Counted from the stretch's first letter, positions 1-8,386 are shown. The stretch is DNA of 64,000 bases from Luteococcus sp048595755 (GCF_048595755.1 NZ_CP184360.1:806001-870000); one strand, 5' to 3'. Made by a program: numbers and translations. Notes: generated by a model from the letters alone, not told the origin.

Positions 1-389
1 GCATCGGCCTGATGCTGTTCTGCGTGCGCAGCCTGATGCCCGGCCGGGAATGGAACGAGCGCTGGATCAAGTGGGGCTTCTGGGGGATGAACGGCGGCCT
101 GCTGATGATGAGCCTGCTCAGCCTGCTTCCGCTCGGCCTGGCCCAGGCCTGGGCGAGCGTCTCGACGGGCACCTGGTGGGCTCGCAGCGCCGACTTCCTC
201 TACACCCCGGCCCTGACCGTGCTGCGGTGGATGCGCACCCCCGGTGACATCGTCTTCGCACTGGGCGCGCTGTCCATCGGACTGTTCATGGTCGGCCTGC
301 TGACGGGCCACTCCTATGCCAACCACGAGCCCATCCACAGGGCTGGCGAACTGAGGCCGCAGGAGGAGGAGCAGGAGACTCCAGCCTGA
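1..389 (+). CDS. Nitric oxide reductase large subunit (qNor/NorB type), C-terminal fragment
   Basis: This is the 3' end of a gene that begins before the window; the reading frame is open from base 3 and stops at 387-389. About 128 residues are visible. They show three hydrophobic helices and a W-A-R-S segment followed by W-M-R-T-P-G-D, an arrangement I know from the last helices of quinol-dependent nitric oxide reductases of the heme-copper oxidase superfamily. Such enzymes reduce NO to N2O in the membrane, for detoxification or denitrification. The catalytic histidines lie upstream and cannot be checked. A different heme-copper subunit I homologue is possible. A strong hairpin follows, so this is probably the last gene of its transcript. 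Confidence 0.68.
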   Translation, partial: IGLMLFCVRSLMPGREWNERWIKWGFWGMNGGLLMMSLLSLLPLGLAQAWASVSTGTWWARSADFLYTPALTVLRWMRTPGDIVFALGALSIGLFMVGLLTGHSYANHEPIHRAGELRPQEEEQETPA

Positions 390-397
390 CCTCCCCA

Positions 398-427
398 GGG
401 GGGGCGGCGCCGACCCGCCGCCCCCCT
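398..427 (+). terminator. GC-rich hairpin after the nitric oxide reductase gene
   Basis: An 11-bp perfect stem (399-409 with 416-426) closes a 6-nt loop, 9 bases after the stop codon. No T-tract follows, which is usual for terminators in this GC range. Confidence 0.6.
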
Positions 428-618
428 CGTCGGCACCCCTCCGAAGGCTTTCGGAAGGCTGAACCACAGAGAAACGACCCCGCGTCGTAGTAACTGAGTT
501 TGTCTCAGCGAAAGCTTGGTGAATTGACATGGGTCGGCCCTCGAAAAAGGCCTTGCCGCGGGATTGGATTGAGTCATCGAGTCACAGTTCAGACTCCACG
601 AGTGATCCAGAGGAAGCC

Positions 619-2007
619 ATGTCCAGCAGCACCAACCACCGTCTTCGTCGCCTCACCGCCCATGCGGTGACGATGGCCTTGGCGGCGGTGGGCGCGCTGG
701 TGCTCCCCTTGGCCGCCCCTGAGCAGCTCCCCGCGGCCCAGGCCGCGGGAGCGACCCGCTCCTACCTGGTCAACGCCCGCACCCCCAAGCACACTGCGGC
801 GGCGCAGAAGGCTGCCGTCAAGGCCGGCGGACAGGTGGTGCAGAGCTGGCCACAGATCGGCGTGCTGGTGGTGCGTTCCAATCGCGCCAACTACGCACGC
901 AACCTGCAGCGCTCGGCCAAGGCCTCCATCCTGTCGGTCGGTGACGCCCGCAACGAAGCCGCCCGGGAGCGCGTGACCGTGAACCGTTCGATCGCCGTCA
1001 CCAGCACCACCCGGCGCCTCAAGACCGCCTCGACCAACGTCGGCAAGGCCGATCCGATGCAGGGCCGGCAGACCCACCTGGGCGTGATCCGAACCACCCA
1101 GGCACAGCAAATCACCCCCGGTTCCCGCAGCGTCGTCGTGGGCGTGCTCGACACCGGGATCGACGATCGCCACCGCGACCTGGCCGCCAACTTCAGCCGT
1201 GGCGATTCCGTCGACTGCACCGTGGGTGGCCGTCCGCGCACGTCGGCCGGCGCCTGGCGCGGCAGCGACCCGCACGGCACCCACGTGGCCGGCACCATCG
1301 CCGCCGCCCGCAACGGCCATGGAGTCACCGGCGTGGCACCGGGTGTCCGCGTCGCCTCCGTGAAGGTCGTCAACGAGAACGGCGAGGCCTTCCCCGAATA
1401 CCTGGTCTGCGGCTTCATGTGGTCCGGGCTCAAGCAACTGACCGTCACCAACACCTCGCTCAACATGTTCGACCTGTGGTGCGGGGAGCTCAACATTCAG
1501 GGCGCGGCCCTGACCGCGCTGCACCGTGCCATCAACTGGTCGGCCGGGCGTGGCGTCACCCACGTGTCCTCGGCCGGCAATGCCGGGATGGACGTCAGCT
1601 GGCAGCGCGCCGAACTGTGCCACGACCCGATCGCCGAGAGCGCCAAGGTGGTGCACGTCGCCTCGGTCACCAACAGGGGCCGTCTGTCCGACTTCTCCAG
1701 CTACGGCCGCACCATGGTCGACATCGCCGCTCCCGGCGAGCAGGTCTTCGCCACCTCCTCCGGCAACCGTTTCACCCATCGCACCGGCACCTCGCAGGCC
1801 GCACCCCAGGTGGCTGGCACCCTGGCCCTGATGAAGTCGCGCCGGCCGGCGGCCTCGTCGGCGACGCTGGTGCAGACCCTCAAGCGCACCACGCGGACCC
1901 TCCCGGTGCGGACGCTGGGCCCGGAGTGCCGGGGCACGGTGCGCAACAACAGCTGCACCGGCGCCGGTCAGCTCGACAGCCAGGCGGCGGTCAAGGCGAT
2001 GCGCTGA
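619..2007 (+). CDS. Secreted subtilisin-like serine peptidase (S8 family)
   Basis: A 462-residue exported endopeptidase. The ATG at 619 is preferred over an in-frame ATG at 529 because AGAGGAAG lies just upstream and the protein then opens directly with a signal peptide: basic residues, a hydrophobic core, and an Ala-rich cleavage region near residues 35-44. An I9-like propeptide follows (about 45-110). The catalytic triad is clear: Asp178 in VLDTGID, His219 in DPHGTHVAG, Ser392 in GTSQAAP, with the oxyanion Asn321 in SSAGNAG. Several cysteines in the catalytic domain suggest disulphides, as expected for an extracytoplasmic protease. There is no LPXTG motif or C-terminal anchor, so it is probably released. 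Substrate unknown. It is monocistronic, followed by a tRNA gene. Confidence 0.93.
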   Translation: MSSSTNHRLRRLTAHAVTMALAAVGALVLPLAAPEQLPAAQAAGATRSYLVNARTPKHTAAAQKAAVKAGGQVVQSWPQIGVLVVRSNRANYARNLQRSAKASILSVGDARNEAARERVTVNRSIAVTSTTRRLKTASTNVGKADPMQGRQTHLGVIRTTQAQQITPGSRSVVVGVLDTGIDDRHRDLAANFSRGDSVDCTVGGRPRTSAGAWRGSDPHGTHVAGTIAAARNGHGVTGVAPGVRVASVKVVNENGEAFPEYLVCGFMWSGLKQLTVTNTSLNMFDLWCGELNIQGAALTALHRAINWSAGRGVTHVSSAGNAGMDVSWQRAELCHDPIAESAKVVHVASVTNRGRLSDFSSYGRTMVDIAAPGEQVFATSSGNRFTHRTGTSQAAPQVAGTLALMKSRRPAASSATLVQTLKRTTRTLPVRTLGPECRGTVRNNSCTGAGQLDSQAAVKAMR

Positions 2008-2081
2008 CCTTGCCAGCCCTGGCGACACACGTCGCCACGACTGGCGCCTTGGGCGTTTGACCGGCTAGAGTGGCTGGCCTT

Positions 2082-2155
2082 GCGGGTGTAGTTCAGTAGC
2101 AGAACACCCACCTTCCTGGTGGGAGAGCTTGGTGCAATTCCTGGCGCCCGCTCCA
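2082..2155 (+). tRNA. tRNA-Gly (anticodon TCC) with an aberrant D-loop and T-loop, CCA encoded
   Basis: A cloverleaf folds: acceptor 2082-2088 with 2145-2151 (one G-T pair), D stem GTTC/GAAC, anticodon stem CCCAC/GTGGG (2107-2111/2119-2123), anticodon TCC at 2114-2116, discriminator T2152 and encoded CCA 2153-2155. The D-loop reads AGTAGCA, so position 18 is A instead of G. The T-loop (2133-2139) reads TGCAATT, so Psi55 is replaced by G. The T stem has a T-T mismatch and a T-G pair. Both partners of the conserved G18-Psi55 tertiary contact are therefore lost. The overall fold and intact acceptor argue against a dead gene. In staphylococci, tRNA-Gly isoacceptors devoted to peptidoglycan bridges carry the same GTGC T-arm signature and bind EF-Tu weakly. 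Confidence 0.9.
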
Positions 2156-2159
2156 AGCA

Positions 2160-2193
2160 CGAAGGGCCTCGACCAACTGGTCGGGGCCCTTCG
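2160..2193 (+). terminator. Terminator hairpin after tRNA-Gly
   Basis: A 15-bp stem (2160-2174 with 2179-2193, one T-G pair) with an AACT loop begins 5 bases after the encoded CCA. Confidence 0.75.
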
Positions 2194-2210
2194 TCGTTCC
2201 CGCGGCGCCG

Positions 2211-2235
2211 GGGCCTCGACAAGCTCGGCCGTCGG
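2211..2235. repeat. Dispersed 24-bp repeat, copy A
   Basis: Read on the minus strand this is CCGACGGCCGAGCTTGTCGA followed by GGCCC. Near-identical copies lie at 33198-33216 and 41825-41843. All three are intergenic. Similar short motifs are common between genes in Actinobacteria; function unknown. Confidence 0.55.
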
Positions 2236-2316
2236 AGTTGGTCCCACCGCAATGGCAGCTTCGCCGATGGGAGCTTCGACGCTGGCCCCGACCCAGCATC
2301 CGCCTAGGCTGGCCGC

Positions 2317-3177
2317 GTGACCAGTGACCAGCCCCGCCCTCGGCATCCTCACCGTCGCCGCCTCCGCTGGCTGCTGCGCACCCTGCTGCTGGGACTCCTC
2401 GCGCTCGCCCTGGTGGCTGGCATGAGTTGGTACGAGGTCACCCACACCCGGGTGGAACGCGTCGAGCTGCAACACCAGAAGATCACCGGGCGCCCCCTGA
2501 AGGTCTTGCAGATCACCGATCTGCACAATGTCGCCATGCCCCAGCGCGATCAGATCGTCGAGCTGGCCCGGCAGCAGGAACCGGACTTGATCGCCATCAC
2601 CGGTGACCTGGTGAACACCACGACCACCGACCTGAGCCGCATCGATGCCTGGCTGGGTCAGCTGATGACGCTCGGCCTGCCCGTCTACGCGGTCCCCGGC
2701 AACCACGACCACCACCGACGAGACGGGGTTGGCCCGGTATTGGAGATGCTGGAAGGCCACCGGATTCCCGTGCTCACCAACCGCCACGTCGCCTTCGACG
2801 GCGACTGGGGACGGGTCGACCTGGTGGGTACCGACGACTACTACGCGGAGCAGGGTGACCTGCCCCGTGCGATGCGGGGAACCCGCGAGGACGCCTTCCA
2901 ACTGGTGCTGACCCATTCGCCCCAGATCTTCGACGACCTGGCCAACAGCAGTGCCGAGCTGGCGATCTGCGGCCACACCCATGGCGGCCAGGTGCGCATC
3001 CCCGGCGTGGGGGCCATCCACATCCCCGGCGCCGAAGGGCTCTTCCCCCGGTTGGACAAGGGACTCTTCCAGGCAGGTTCGGCCCAGCTCTACATCGATT
3101 CGGGCGTGGGGCAGACGGTTCCGTTGCGCCTGTTCACCCCGTCCCAGATCACCCTGCTGACCTTGGCCCCTTCCTGA
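2317..3177 (+). CDS. Membrane-anchored calcineurin-like metallophosphoesterase (YkuE type)
   Basis: A 286-residue protein from a GTG start. Residues 1-17 are basic and 18-38 form one membrane helix, so the catalytic domain probably faces outward. All motifs of the two-metal phosphoesterase fold are present in order: TDLH (67-70), GDLV (96-99), GNHDHH (128-133), THS (199-201) and GHTHGG (219-224). Relatives act on phosphodiesters or lipid-linked phosphates such as UDP-diacylglucosamine-like substrates, but the substrate here cannot be predicted. The gene lies 18 bases before mshA and may share a transcript with it. Confidence 0.88.
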   Translation: MTSDQPRPRHPHRRRLRWLLRTLLLGLLALALVAGMSWYEVTHTRVERVELQHQKITGRPLKVLQITDLHNVAMPQRDQIVELARQQEPDLIAITGDLVNTTTTDLSRIDAWLGQLMTLGLPVYAVPGNHDHHRRDGVGPVLEMLEGHRIPVLTNRHVAFDGDWGRVDLVGTDDYYAEQGDLPRAMRGTREDAFQLVLTHSPQIFDDLANSSAELAICGHTHGGQVRIPGVGAIHIPGAEGLFPRLDKGLFQAGSAQLYIDSGVGQTVPLRLFTPSQITLLTLAPS

Positions 3178-3195
3178 GACTGCTAGGTTCCCTGC

Positions 3196-4440
3196 ATGGC
3201 ACGCATCGGATTCGTCTCGCTGCACACATCGCCGCTGGACGCTCCCGGGTCGAAGGATGCCGGGGGAATGAACGTCGTCGAGGTTCACCAGGCCAAGGCC
3301 CTGGCCGACCGCGGCCACCAGGTGGAGCTGGTCACGCGTCGGGACAACACCGACCTGCCCGATGTGGTGGAGATCCATCCCGGTGTGACCGTCCGGCAGC
3401 TGGTGGCCGGCCCCACCGAGCCCTTGGCCAAGAGCGCCCAGGAGGAGTGGATCGAGGACTTCTCCGCTGCCCTGACAGCGCTGGACCCCTATGAGATCAT
3501 CCACTCCCAGCACTGGATGAGCGGTGTGGCGGCGCTGCCGGGGGCCGAACAGTGGCAGGTGCCGCATGTGCAGAGCTTCCACTCGGTGGCCGCACTGCCC
3601 GGTGATCCGCTCAGCGAGGGAGAACCGCCCGAATCACCCGGCCGCAATGCCGGTGAGCGCCTGATCGCCGAACGCTCAGACCTGGTGATCGCGGTGAGCC
3701 AGTACGAGGCGCAGACCATCATCGACCGCTGCGGAGCAGACCCCGAGCGTGTCGTCGTGGTGCACCCGGGGGTCGACACCGGCCTCTTCCATCCCCTCGA
3801 CGACGACTGCCGCCGCTGGGCCCCAGAGCTGAACACCCCCGACGAGCCCCGCCAGTACGGGCCGGTCTGCGTCGCCCCCAATCCGAACGGCTACCTGCTC
3901 TTCGCCGCCCGGCTGCAGCCACTGAAGGCTCCCGATCTGGCCCTGGTGGCGGTGGCCGGGGTGCCCGAGGAGATCCGCCCCACCCTGGTGCTGGCCGGGG
4001 AGGCCAGCCAGGACTTCGCGGGCTACCGCGACGAACTGATCGACCTGTCCCACAACCTGGGGATCGCGCACCAGACCTGTTGGCTCGGTTCGCAGACCCG
4101 CGAGGACCTGGCCAGGCTGCTGCGCGGCGCCCGCGCGGTGCTGGTGCCCTCCTTCTCGGAGACCTTCGGGCTGATCGCGCTGGAGGCCTCCGCCTCGGGC
4201 GTGGCCGTGGTCTCGGCGGACTCCGGCGGTCTGCGTGAGGTCGTCGCCGACGGCCAGACCGGCGTGCTGGTGCAGGATCGCTCCGCGCAGGCCTGGACGG
4301 CCGTGCTCACCGAGCTGCTGCGCGACCCCGACCGGCTGCAGACCATGGGCAGCGCCGGCCGCGAACGAGCCCTGGGCTTCGGCTGGGATGCGGTGGCCGA
4401 ACAGCTGGAGACGCACTACCGCACCCTGCTGGAGGCCTGA
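3196..4440 (+). CDS. mshA: GT4 glycosyltransferase, MshA-like (mycothiol biosynthesis step 1)
   Basis: A 414-residue GT-B fold glycosyltransferase. The N-terminal half carries the loop DAGGMN (21-26) and an HTSP segment typical of D-inositol-3-phosphate glycosyltransferases. The C-terminal half has FAARLQPLKAP for nucleotide-sugar binding and the EX7E motif in ETFGLIALEASASG. MshA joins UDP-GlcNAc to 1-L-myo-inositol 1-phosphate, the first committed step to mycothiol, the actinobacterial redox thiol. The next gene, one base downstream, encodes a PIG-L deacetylase matching MshB, the enzyme that acts two steps later; this pairing supports the call. A generic GT4 enzyme of envelope glycan synthesis is the main alternative. 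Confidence 0.78.
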   Translation: MARIGFVSLHTSPLDAPGSKDAGGMNVVEVHQAKALADRGHQVELVTRRDNTDLPDVVEIHPGVTVRQLVAGPTEPLAKSAQEEWIEDFSAALTALDPYEIIHSQHWMSGVAALPGAEQWQVPHVQSFHSVAALPGDPLSEGEPPESPGRNAGERLIAERSDLVIAVSQYEAQTIIDRCGADPERVVVVHPGVDTGLFHPLDDDCRRWAPELNTPDEPRQYGPVCVAPNPNGYLLFAARLQPLKAPDLALVAVAGVPEEIRPTLVLAGEASQDFAGYRDELIDLSHNLGIAHQTCWLGSQTREDLARLLRGARAVLVPSFSETFGLIALEASASGVAVVSADSGGLREVVADGQTGVLVQDRSAQAWTAVLTELLRDPDRLQTMGSAGRERALGFGWDAVAEQLETHYRTLLEA

Positions 4441-4441
4441 C

Positions 4442-5200
4442 ATGGGCATTCTCGACGGAGTCGAGCGGGTGCTCTTCTGCCACGCGCACCCCGACGACGA
4501 GACCCTGGCCACGGGTGCGCTGATCGTCCACCTGCGCGAACGAGGCATTGCCTGTGACCTGCTGACCGCCACTCGCGGTGAGATGGGAGAGGTGGTCCCG
4601 GGCCCGCTGAGCCATCTGGCCGGCGACGGCCTGGAGGCGCACCGGCAGCAGGAATTGGCCGGGGCACTGGCCGTGCTGGGCATCGAGCGGCACGCCTGGC
4701 TGGGCACGGCGCCCGCCCGCGCCGAGGGGCTCGAGGCCCGCCGCTACCGCGACTCCGGCATGGAGTGGATCCGTCCCGGGCTGGCCGGCCCCGCCGATGC
4801 CACCGACGAGCGCAGCTTCACCTTCGCCAGCCTCGAGGAGCCCGTGGCAGACCTGGTGGCGCTGCTGGAACAGTGGCAGCCAGACCTGGTGATCAGCTAC
4901 GACGAGGGCGGCGGCTACGGCCACCCCGACCACACCCGGATGCACCACGTGACGCAGCGGGCCACCCGGCAGCTGGGGATGCGCTTTGCCCAGGTGATCG
5001 CCCCGTCGCGGGCCCCGGACACCGCCGAGGTCTTCGACCTGCCCGAGACCCTGCCGGTGGTGGCCGAGGCCCTGGGCCACCACGCCACCCAGCTGACCGT
5101 GCAACCCAATGGCACCGAGGTGGTGCACTCCGGCGGCCAGCGCGAGGCGATCGTCACCAACGTCGCGCTGGAGCTCTTTCGAGAGCCCCACACCAGCTGA
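4442..5200 (+). CDS. mshB: PIG-L family deacetylase, MshB-like
   Basis: A 252-residue zinc-dependent deacetylase. The ATG at 4442 is one base after the mshA stop and has GGAGG inside the upstream gene, indicating translational coupling; the open frame runs further upstream only through mshA. HPDDE (16-20) provides two zinc ligands and the general base, and GHPDH supplies the third ligand. The segment RYRDSGM matches MshB, which removes acetate from GlcNAc-inositol so MshC can add cysteine. The related amidase Mca shares the fold, but the second PIG-L protein (6959-7765) is a better Mca candidate. A perfect hairpin follows the gene. Confidence 0.76.
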   Translation: MGILDGVERVLFCHAHPDDETLATGALIVHLRERGIACDLLTATRGEMGEVVPGPLSHLAGDGLEAHRQQELAGALAVLGIERHAWLGTAPARAEGLEARRYRDSGMEWIRPGLAGPADATDERSFTFASLEEPVADLVALLEQWQPDLVISYDEGGGYGHPDHTRMHHVTQRATRQLGMRFAQVIAPSRAPDTAEVFDLPETLPVVAEALGHHATQLTVQPNGTEVVHSGGQREAIVTNVALELFREPHTS

Positions 5201-5266
5201 GTCACAACTCACCGGTCGGACAAGGCATCCGATCCGGGAGCAGGATGCGGCACCCTGGTTCGACGA

Positions 5267-5297
5267 CGAAGCCCCGGCCAAGATGGCCGGGGCTTCG
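5267..5297. terminator. Bidirectional terminator between convergent genes
   Basis: A 14-bp perfect stem (5267-5280 with 5284-5297) and a 3-nt loop sit between the mshB-like gene and the convergent membrane protein gene. Confidence 0.82.
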
Positions 5298-5322
5298 TGC
5301 TGTCCAGGGGATCCGGGTGGGA

Positions 5323-5724
5323 TCAGGCGCGAACCTTCGCGCGCTTGTCGAGCAGCGTGTAGAGGCTCACCACGGCGCCGACGAAGGCGATGCCGAGCGC
5401 GACGTGCAGCCACTTGAGCGCATCGCTGCTGATCGACTCACCCAGACCGTTCTGGATGAGCGCCAGCACGGGCAGGCTCAGCGCGTGGAAGAAGAGCCCC
5501 TTGGCGCTGGCATCAGCCTTGCTGAGCTGCCACGCGAAGACGGCGGCCACGATGCTGCCCAGGGTCGTGAGGTAGCCGATTCCGCTGTGCGCCTTGGCGA
5601 TGGCCACGGAGTAGGTTCCGGTCAGCATCGCGATGCCCAGGCCCAGCTGGATGAGCACCGAGATGATGGTCACCAGGGTGGCGGTCTTGAGTCGGGAGTG
5701 GGCGGGGGTCACAGTCGTTGCCAT
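5323..5724 (-). CDS. Small four-helix membrane protein of unknown function
   Basis: A 133-residue protein with four hydrophobic segments (about residues 14-37, 45-67, 75-93, 103-125) and short charged loops, ending in a basic tail. I do not recognise a family with confidence. Its size and spacing recall small bacterial b-type cytochrome-like proteins, and histidines occur near helices 2, 3 and 4, but no heme motif is certain. It stands alone: its promoter faces the divergent PRPP synthetase gene and its 3' end meets a shared terminator. Confidence 0.68.
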   Translation of the reverse strand: MATTVTPAHSRLKTATLVTIISVLIQLGLGIAMLTGTYSVAIAKAHSGIGYLTTLGSIVAAVFAWQLSKADASAKGLFFHALSLPVLALIQNGLGESISSDALKWLHVALGIAFVGAVVSLYTLLDKRAKVRA

Positions 5725-5883
5725 GGCCCCAATCCTACGTGATTGAAATCACAATGCTCGCCAATCGCCTGCCGTGGGGCCACAAGACGGGAGGTGGTCG
5801 GCATCGTGGCAGGGGCTGGCGGGCACGAAGGGCGCGTCGGCCAGATAGTCTGTGCTCGACTGCACGGCATCGGAAGGCACCTC

Positions 5884-6864
5884 GTGAAGGACATTGTCGT
5901 ATTCGCTGGCTCGGCTCACCCCGAACTGGCCCGGGAAATCTGCGAACACCTCGACGTTCCCCTCAGCGGAGTGGACATCCGACGGTTCAGCAATGACTGC
6001 ATCCAGGCCCAGTTGCTGGCCAACTGCCGCCGACGCGACGTCTACATCATCCAGCCACTGGTTCCGCCGACGCAGGAGAACCTGATGGAGCTGCTGATGA
6101 TGATCAATGCCGCCCACGGTGCCTCCGCGCAGCACATCACCGCCGTGATGCCCCACTTCGCCTACGCCCGCAGCGACAAGAAGGACGCCAGCCGCATCTC
6201 CATGGGTGGCCGACTGGTGGCCGACCTGATCTCCACCGCCGGCGCCACCCGCGTGCTCACCATGGCGCTGCACTCACCCCAGGTGCACGGCTTCTTCTCC
6301 GTCCCAGTGGACCAGCTCACCGCGATCGGTGTGCTCGCCGACCACTTCCGGGGCCGCGACCTGGACAACTACGTCGTCGTCTCCCCAGACCTGGGCAATG
6401 CCAAGGAGGCCGCGGTCTTCGCACGCCTGCTGGGCCTGCCGGTGGCCGCCGGCTCCAAGAAGCGACTGGCCGACGACAAGGTGGTCATCGACTCGATCGT
6501 GGGCGACGTGGTGGGCCGCAAGGCCATCGTGCTGGACGACGAGATCGCCACCGGCGGCTCGATCATCGAGCTGATGGACCGGCTGCGTGACTTCGGCTGC
6601 GTCGAGGCCTCCGTCGCCACCACGCATGGCCTCTTCGCCGGCAAGGCGGTCGAGCGGCTGCGCCAGCACCCGATGATCACCGAGGTGGTCACCACCAACA
6701 CCGTCCCCTCGCCCGACAACTGGCCCGAGCTCGAGGTGCGCAGCGTCGCCAACCTGTTCGCCGGGGCGATCCGGCGCACCCACGACGGCAAGAGCGTCAG
6801 CAAGCTCTTCCGCGGCGTCGACCCGAGCTACGCCCCGCCGCCACCTCGCGACGGCCTGTTCTGA
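5884..6864 (+). CDS. prs: Ribose-phosphate pyrophosphokinase (divergent PRPP synthetase)
   Basis: A 326-residue two-domain PRPP synthetase homologue. The GTG at 5884 with GGAAGG 7 bases upstream gives the usual family start; the frame remains open to 5743 without another good site. The ATP-side motif reads HFAYARSDKKD and the PRPP-binding loop reads LDDEIATGGSI, both variants of the consensus (YARQDRK, DDMIDTGGT). The flexible basic stretch AGSKKR, needed for catalysis, is present. The product, PRPP, feeds nucleotide, histidine, tryptophan and NAD synthesis. The divergence suggests a second, specialised copy, possibly with a different regulatory site; whether a canonical prs exists elsewhere cannot be seen here. 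Confidence 0.8.
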   Translation: MKDIVVFAGSAHPELAREICEHLDVPLSGVDIRRFSNDCIQAQLLANCRRRDVYIIQPLVPPTQENLMELLMMINAAHGASAQHITAVMPHFAYARSDKKDASRISMGGRLVADLISTAGATRVLTMALHSPQVHGFFSVPVDQLTAIGVLADHFRGRDLDNYVVVSPDLGNAKEAAVFARLLGLPVAAGSKKRLADDKVVIDSIVGDVVGRKAIVLDDEIATGGSIIELMDRLRDFGCVEASVATTHGLFAGKAVERLRQHPMITEVVTTNTVPSPDNWPELEVRSVANLFAGAIRRTHDGKSVSKLFRGVDPSYAPPPPRDGLF

Positions 6865-6866
6865 GA

Positions 6867-6910
6867 CACGCACGACACCCCGCGCCGCTTGGCGCGGGGT
6901 GTCGTGCGTG
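6867..6910. terminator. Strong bidirectional terminator hairpin
   Basis: A 20-bp perfect stem (6867-6886 with 6891-6910) and a GCTT loop lie between the convergent prs and PIG-L genes. Confidence 0.88.
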
Positions 6911-6958
6911 TTCGACCTTGGACCTGTCTGGGCCCTCGAACCGGCCGGACCGCGCAGG

Positions 6959-7765
6959 TCAGGGCGTGTGCAAGGGGGTGAAGGGCCACCCCGCGACCAT
7001 GCCATTGGGTCGGCCGTGCTCGCGGAAGTGCTCCAGGCCGAAGCTCTGCGCGAAGACCTCGTCGGGCATCCCGGTGAGCATTCCGACGTCGCTGGCCTGG
7101 CTGGCGTGGCACAGCAGCGCCCGGCGCTTCACGTCGGTCAGGTCACGCACGTCCACCACCCAGTGGATCTCCGCCTCCGGGGTGCCCATCGGGTTGCCGT
7201 CGTCGGCGGGGCCCGTCGGGTCGAAGTCGATCTGCAGCCCGGCCTCCTTCGCGGCCTGGAAGGACCGCACCATGGCATCGCGATTGGTGGTGCTCTCCAG
7301 CACCCGGGGCCTGCGACGAGCCAGCTGGGCGGCGCGGTAGGCCACCGGGTGCACCTTCACGTGGTCGGGGTGACCGTAGTTGCCGTGCCAGTCATAACCC
7401 ACCAGCACATCGGCGTCCTCCTCGTCGAGGATCTTGGCCAGGCGATTGGCGGCCTCGTCCAGGTCTGCCGACCAGAAGGAGCCGGGGGCGTCGTTCATCT
7501 CCCACCCGGTCATGCCGGAGTCCTTGTACCCCAGCCAGGCGATGCGCTGCGTGCCGATCACCGCGGCAGCCGCCTCGGCCTCGCTGCGGCGCCGCTCGAC
7601 GATGGTCTCGCCCGGGTGCAGGCTCTTGGGAACCTCGCCGTGGTCACCATTGGTGGCAAAGACCACCACCACTCGGTCTCCGCGTTGCGCGGCGCGAGCC
7701 ATGGAGCCCGACGTGGCCGAGGCCTCGTCGTCGGGGTGGGCGTGCAGGAAGACAATCGTGGCCAT
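6959..7765 (-). CDS. PIG-L family amidase/deacetylase (Mca- or MshB-like)
   Basis: A 268-residue zinc hydrolase of the LmbE/PIG-L family. The start at 7765 places the HAHPDDE motif at residues 8-14, the normal distance for the family; ATG codons at 7774 and 7828 are also in frame. GHPDH near residue 130 completes the zinc site, and the LGYKDSGM segment resembles mycothiol S-conjugate amidase (Mca) and MshB. Mca cleaves mycothiol conjugates of electrophiles so that the mercapturic acid can be exported. With mshA and mshB 2 kb away, a role in mycothiol metabolism is the simplest reading. The protein is shorter than typical Mca, so the exact substrate is open. Confidence 0.75.
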   Translation of the reverse strand: MATIVFLHAHPDDEASATSGSMARAAQRGDRVVVVFATNGDHGEVPKSLHPGETIVERRRSEAEAAAAVIGTQRIAWLGYKDSGMTGWEMNDAPGSFWSADLDEAANRLAKILDEEDADVLVGYDWHGNYGHPDHVKVHPVAYRAAQLARRRPRVLESTTNRDAMVRSFQAAKEAGLQIDFDPTGPADDGNPMGTPEAEIHWVVDVRDLTDVKRRALLCHASQASDVGMLTGMPDEVFAQSFGLEHFREHGRPNGMVAGWPFTPLHTP

Positions 7766-7872
7766 GCACACCATGGTGACACGCACTGGTTGAGCACTTG
7801 ACCACTTCTGGTGCCCTGCCCGAGACACCGTTCGATGCGAGCCTCGCAGCGCGACGGGTCTAGCCTGTGGGC

Positions 7873-8364
7873 ATGAGCGTCACGCTGCTTGCCCTTCTTG
7901 TTGCCCTGATTGCCCTGGTGGGCCTGTGCGGCATCGTCGTGCCGGTGCTGCCCGGCAGCCTGTCGGTGGGGGTCGCCGCCCTGGTGTGGGCCATCTGGGG
8001 CACCTCCAGCTGGGGTTGGATCGCCTTCGGCGTGGCCGCGGTGCTGCTGGCGATTGGGATGAGCGCCTCGATGTTGCTCACCAAACGCAACCTCGACAGC
8101 CGCGAGATCCCCCGGTGGCCCGTCATCGTCGGCCTGGTCTGCGGCCTGGTGGGAGCCTTCGTGCTGCCGGCCCTGGGGCTGCCCATCGGCTTCGTCGTGG
8201 GCCTGTTCTGCGCCGAGGTCTACCGGGTGCGCGACGCCTCCAAAGCGGTCTCCACCAGCGTCGCCACCATGAAGGCGATCGGCACCGGCATGCTGATCGA
8301 GCTGGTCTGCGCCATGACCGCCACGGCCGTGCTGGGCACCAGCGTGCTCACCGCCCTGTTCTGA
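7873..8364 (+). CDS. DUF456 family membrane protein
   Basis: A 163-residue protein made almost entirely of hydrophobic helices (five or six), with repeated glycine-rich segments such as GLCGIVVPVLPGS that are characteristic of DUF456 proteins. The ATG at 7873 is chosen over a GTG two codons earlier. Members are small integral membrane proteins of unknown role, often annotated as SMP-30 or permease-like without evidence. The gene faces the convergent ogt gene across a 71-nt hairpin repeat. Confidence 0.78.
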   Translation: MSVTLLALLVALIALVGLCGIVVPVLPGSLSVGVAALVWAIWGTSSWGWIAFGVAAVLLAIGMSASMLLTKRNLDSREIPRWPVIVGLVCGLVGAFVLPALGLPIGFVVGLFCAEVYRVRDASKAVSTSVATMKAIGTGMLIELVCAMTATAVLGTSVLTALF

Positions 8365-8386
8365 CGTCCCTCCGGAGCACTCCCTG

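Noticed and set aside
589..2028. 479-residue open frame antisense to the subtilisin gene, and similar long frames opposite many genes
   Set aside because: High GC lowers stop frequency in shadow frames. The composition is Gly/Arg/His-rich, there are no domains, and the sense strand encodes a clear protease.
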